Of a stretch of 33,821 bases of DNA, positions 32,676-33,821 are shown piece by piece; position 1 is the stretch's first letter; each line of letters opens with the position of its first letter. Source of the DNA: Ophryocystis elektroscirrha (Eukaryota; Apicomplexa; Conoidasida; Neogregarinorida; Ophryocystidae); the NCBI GenBank assembly GCA_030141585.1, contig JAQIFP010000030.1, forward strand, positions 1 through 33,821. Reading direction: 5' to 3'. The notes under the pieces are model-generated. The model was not told where the DNA came from, made no database searches, and saw nothing but the letters and a program-made list of their open reading frames with translations. Position numbers and translations under genes: made by a program.

Positions 32676-33517
32676 TTATTATTATAATTAAATAGAGTTA
32701 AAGTAAAACATTTGGTATAATTTGAAATATCTCTAAGCAATACGTAATAATAATAACTATGATATATATATATATATATATATAAAGTTAGAATGCGTTA
32801 TGTTAAAACGAGTAAGATAATTAATGAAATGATATATACAATCAAGTTGTATATATAACCTTAGATAATTTGAATATATACATTAAATTGATTATTGCAA
32901 ATACTTCAGAGACATTTAAATTATTTATATGCTCAAAGTTTATTATTATAATATAACTTTTTTCTAAAATAGGCTTGTTAACTTCAGAGTAAACAATAAT
33001 GTGAGTGGTGTACGTATGTGATACATAATCTAGCTTTAATGTTTATTATAATTCTTTGCTTAACCAAAATAAACAGATACTTTTTATTTTACTATAAGTA
33101 AACATTTCGCATGCTACTATATATCGTTTGTGTGTAATAAAATTATATGTAAGTTCTTTTTTTTTTTTTTTTATCAATATCAACAAACAACTTTGTTGGA
33201 ACATTTGCTTACTAATTCTTGAGCTATAGCTGGAAGCTGTTCAATAACAGAATATCTGATTCTCCAATTTGGATTTCTTGTTAAAGACTTGGCTGCTTTA
33301 ACTACCCCGTTCGAAATAAACTTGCAGTTCCACGTTTTCGACAATTTTGCTGCGCATAAGAGAATACTGAAACTTATTTTAGTTTCTATTAATTACTTTG
33401 AACGAGGAACATCTGAGTCTGCTTGCAAAATATTCAATATCAAATTAGTGATTTCTTTCGCAACTGGTTGGCTTTCACATACCGTTGAGAAGGGTTCAAT
33501 TACATTGGCTAATGCTC
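31308..33517 (-). CDS. PPP2R1A: PP2A 65-kDa scaffold subunit A (HEAT repeats), C-terminal half; continues beyond the right edge
   Basis: Scaffold joining PP2A catalytic and B-type subunits. Resolved exons (minus): 33517-33397, 33366-33213, 32561-32463, 32428-about 32234, about 31710-31470, 31429-31308. HEAT signatures in order: ALANVIEPFSTV (human ALASVIMGLSPI), NPNWRIRYSVIEQLPAIAQEL ([21 protein letters not shown]), SDKVYAVRLCAVETIEK (VDHVYAIREAATSNLKK), LALAFKPNWISESLFPQLIA, then C-terminal DIQYFALKLFKKYSETE (VDVKYFAQEALTVL). Introns of 30, 34 and 40 nt; the 34-nt one (32429-32462) uses a GC donor. Insert: a Lys/Ser/Gln/Thr-rich stretch (YKRKKSQNNTKSQQ...) replaces a four-residue loop. The junction between about 32234 and 31710 is not resolved. 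The C-terminal repeat is shorter than human, and the chain ends in a Ser/Thr/Asn/Glu tail. The N-terminal half is outside the window. Confidence 0.8.
31893..32002. repeat. (AAT)n trinucleotide array
   Basis: About 36 units of aat with three interruptions (tagtaat near 31924, attaat near 31960, acaat near 31980). It lies inside a PP2A-A intron on the opposite strand (between coding blocks ending at 32234 and starting near 31710). No coding role. Confidence 0.92.
32562..33212 (-). other. Largest intron resolved (651 nt), PP2A-A
   Basis: Separates the exon ending AIAQEL (donor gtaagc at 33212) from the exon starting TNDKLKK (acceptor tttttttcag at 32562). Contains (TA)n runs at 32641-32670 and 32763-32783 and a T17 run near 33158-33174. 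No embedded gene is seen. Confidence 0.7.
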
Positions 33518-33821
33518 CTAAACAAATCGATCAGTGTTTAAAATATAAAAACTTATTAATAAATGTCGTTATAACGCGTCAACTGTGTCAAATATTTGTT
33601 ATTATCAATTAGTTGACCTTTACATAGGTAAAATAATGAAATAATTGTTAATTAAAAATAGTTTTGATGAGATATATATATATATATATATATCTTGTGT
33701 GTACAACCATATATGTGTGTTTTCTATATGTTTATAAATATAGACTGTATAAATATTATATATATACTTTATATATACTTTATTTATACTTTATATATAC
33801 TTTATATATACTTTATTTATA
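33518..33821. other. Right-edge region, PP2A-A upstream intron/exon, unresolved, with 11-bp repeat
   Basis: The PP2A-A exon at 33517 begins with two bases (ga) that need one base from an upstream exon, giving Arg or Gly before ALANVI. A short minus-strand open segment around 33571-33620 could be that exon, but it does not align convincingly. From about 33757 to the edge there are five to six copies of an 11-mer built on tttatatatac, some with tttatttatac, and a (TA)n run at 33671-33692. Confidence 0.45.

Noticed and set aside
33289..33612. Plus-strand 107-codon ORF at the right end
   Set aside because: Antisense to PP2A-A HEAT exons (NPNWRIRY and ALANVIEPF on the minus strand).

Overview
The window is nuclear DNA from a very AT-rich, intron-rich protist, most probably an apicomplexan parasite. 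The evidence is a single-exon ApiAP2 transcription factor, a formate-nitrite (lactate/proton) transporter of the Plasmodium/Toxoplasma type, and a stand-alone p25-alpha (TPPP) protein of the kind found in lineages that build flagella. Intergenic and large-intron DNA is dominated by (TA)n tracts. Coding exons stand out by codon structure. I cannot assign a genus. There are no bacterial operons, mobile elements, CRISPR arrays, rRNAs or convincing tRNAs.

Frame breaks in most genes are not damage. They are introns, and these fall into two size classes: a mini class of 30-41 nt, of which I resolved 20 (five of them exactly 35 nt), and a longer TA-rich class of 58-651 nt. After splicing, nearly every gene closes to a whole number of codons. 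That is my main internal check on the gene models. All exon coordinates were derived by hand from splice signals, reading frame and remembered family alignments.

Layout, left to right: UBA2 (SUMO E1 subunit, minus, 3' part outside the window); an NPSN/Vti1-like Qb-SNARE (minus) head-to-head with a Bos1/membrin Qb-SNARE (plus); a p25-alpha protein (plus); a nine-exon GET3 tail-anchored-protein ATPase (plus); an unknown Lys-rich protein (plus); the ribosome-biogenesis factor UTP10/HEATR1 in 13 exons (plus, about 8.8 kb); FNT transporter (minus) divergent from ApiAP2 (plus); a tiny Lys-rich ORF and a small secreted protein (both minus); NSUN5/Rcm1 rRNA methyltransferase (minus); a divergent 14-3-3-like protein (minus) divergent from a ten-exon WDR82/Swd2 protein (plus); and the PP2A scaffold subunit A (minus, 5' part outside the window).

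These are mostly independent housekeeping genes: SUMO conjugation, vesicle fusion, tail-anchored insertion (GET3 clients include SNAREs such as its neighbours), rRNA processing and modification (UTP10, NSUN5) and phosphatase/phosphoprotein biology (PP2A-A, WDR82, 14-3-3-like). The most noteworthy departures from family norm are a GET3 without the zinc CxxC, a 14-3-3 with a degraded phosphopeptide pocket, a cysteine-rich insert in NSUN5, a GC-AG mini-intron in PP2A-A, and the mini-intron population itself.
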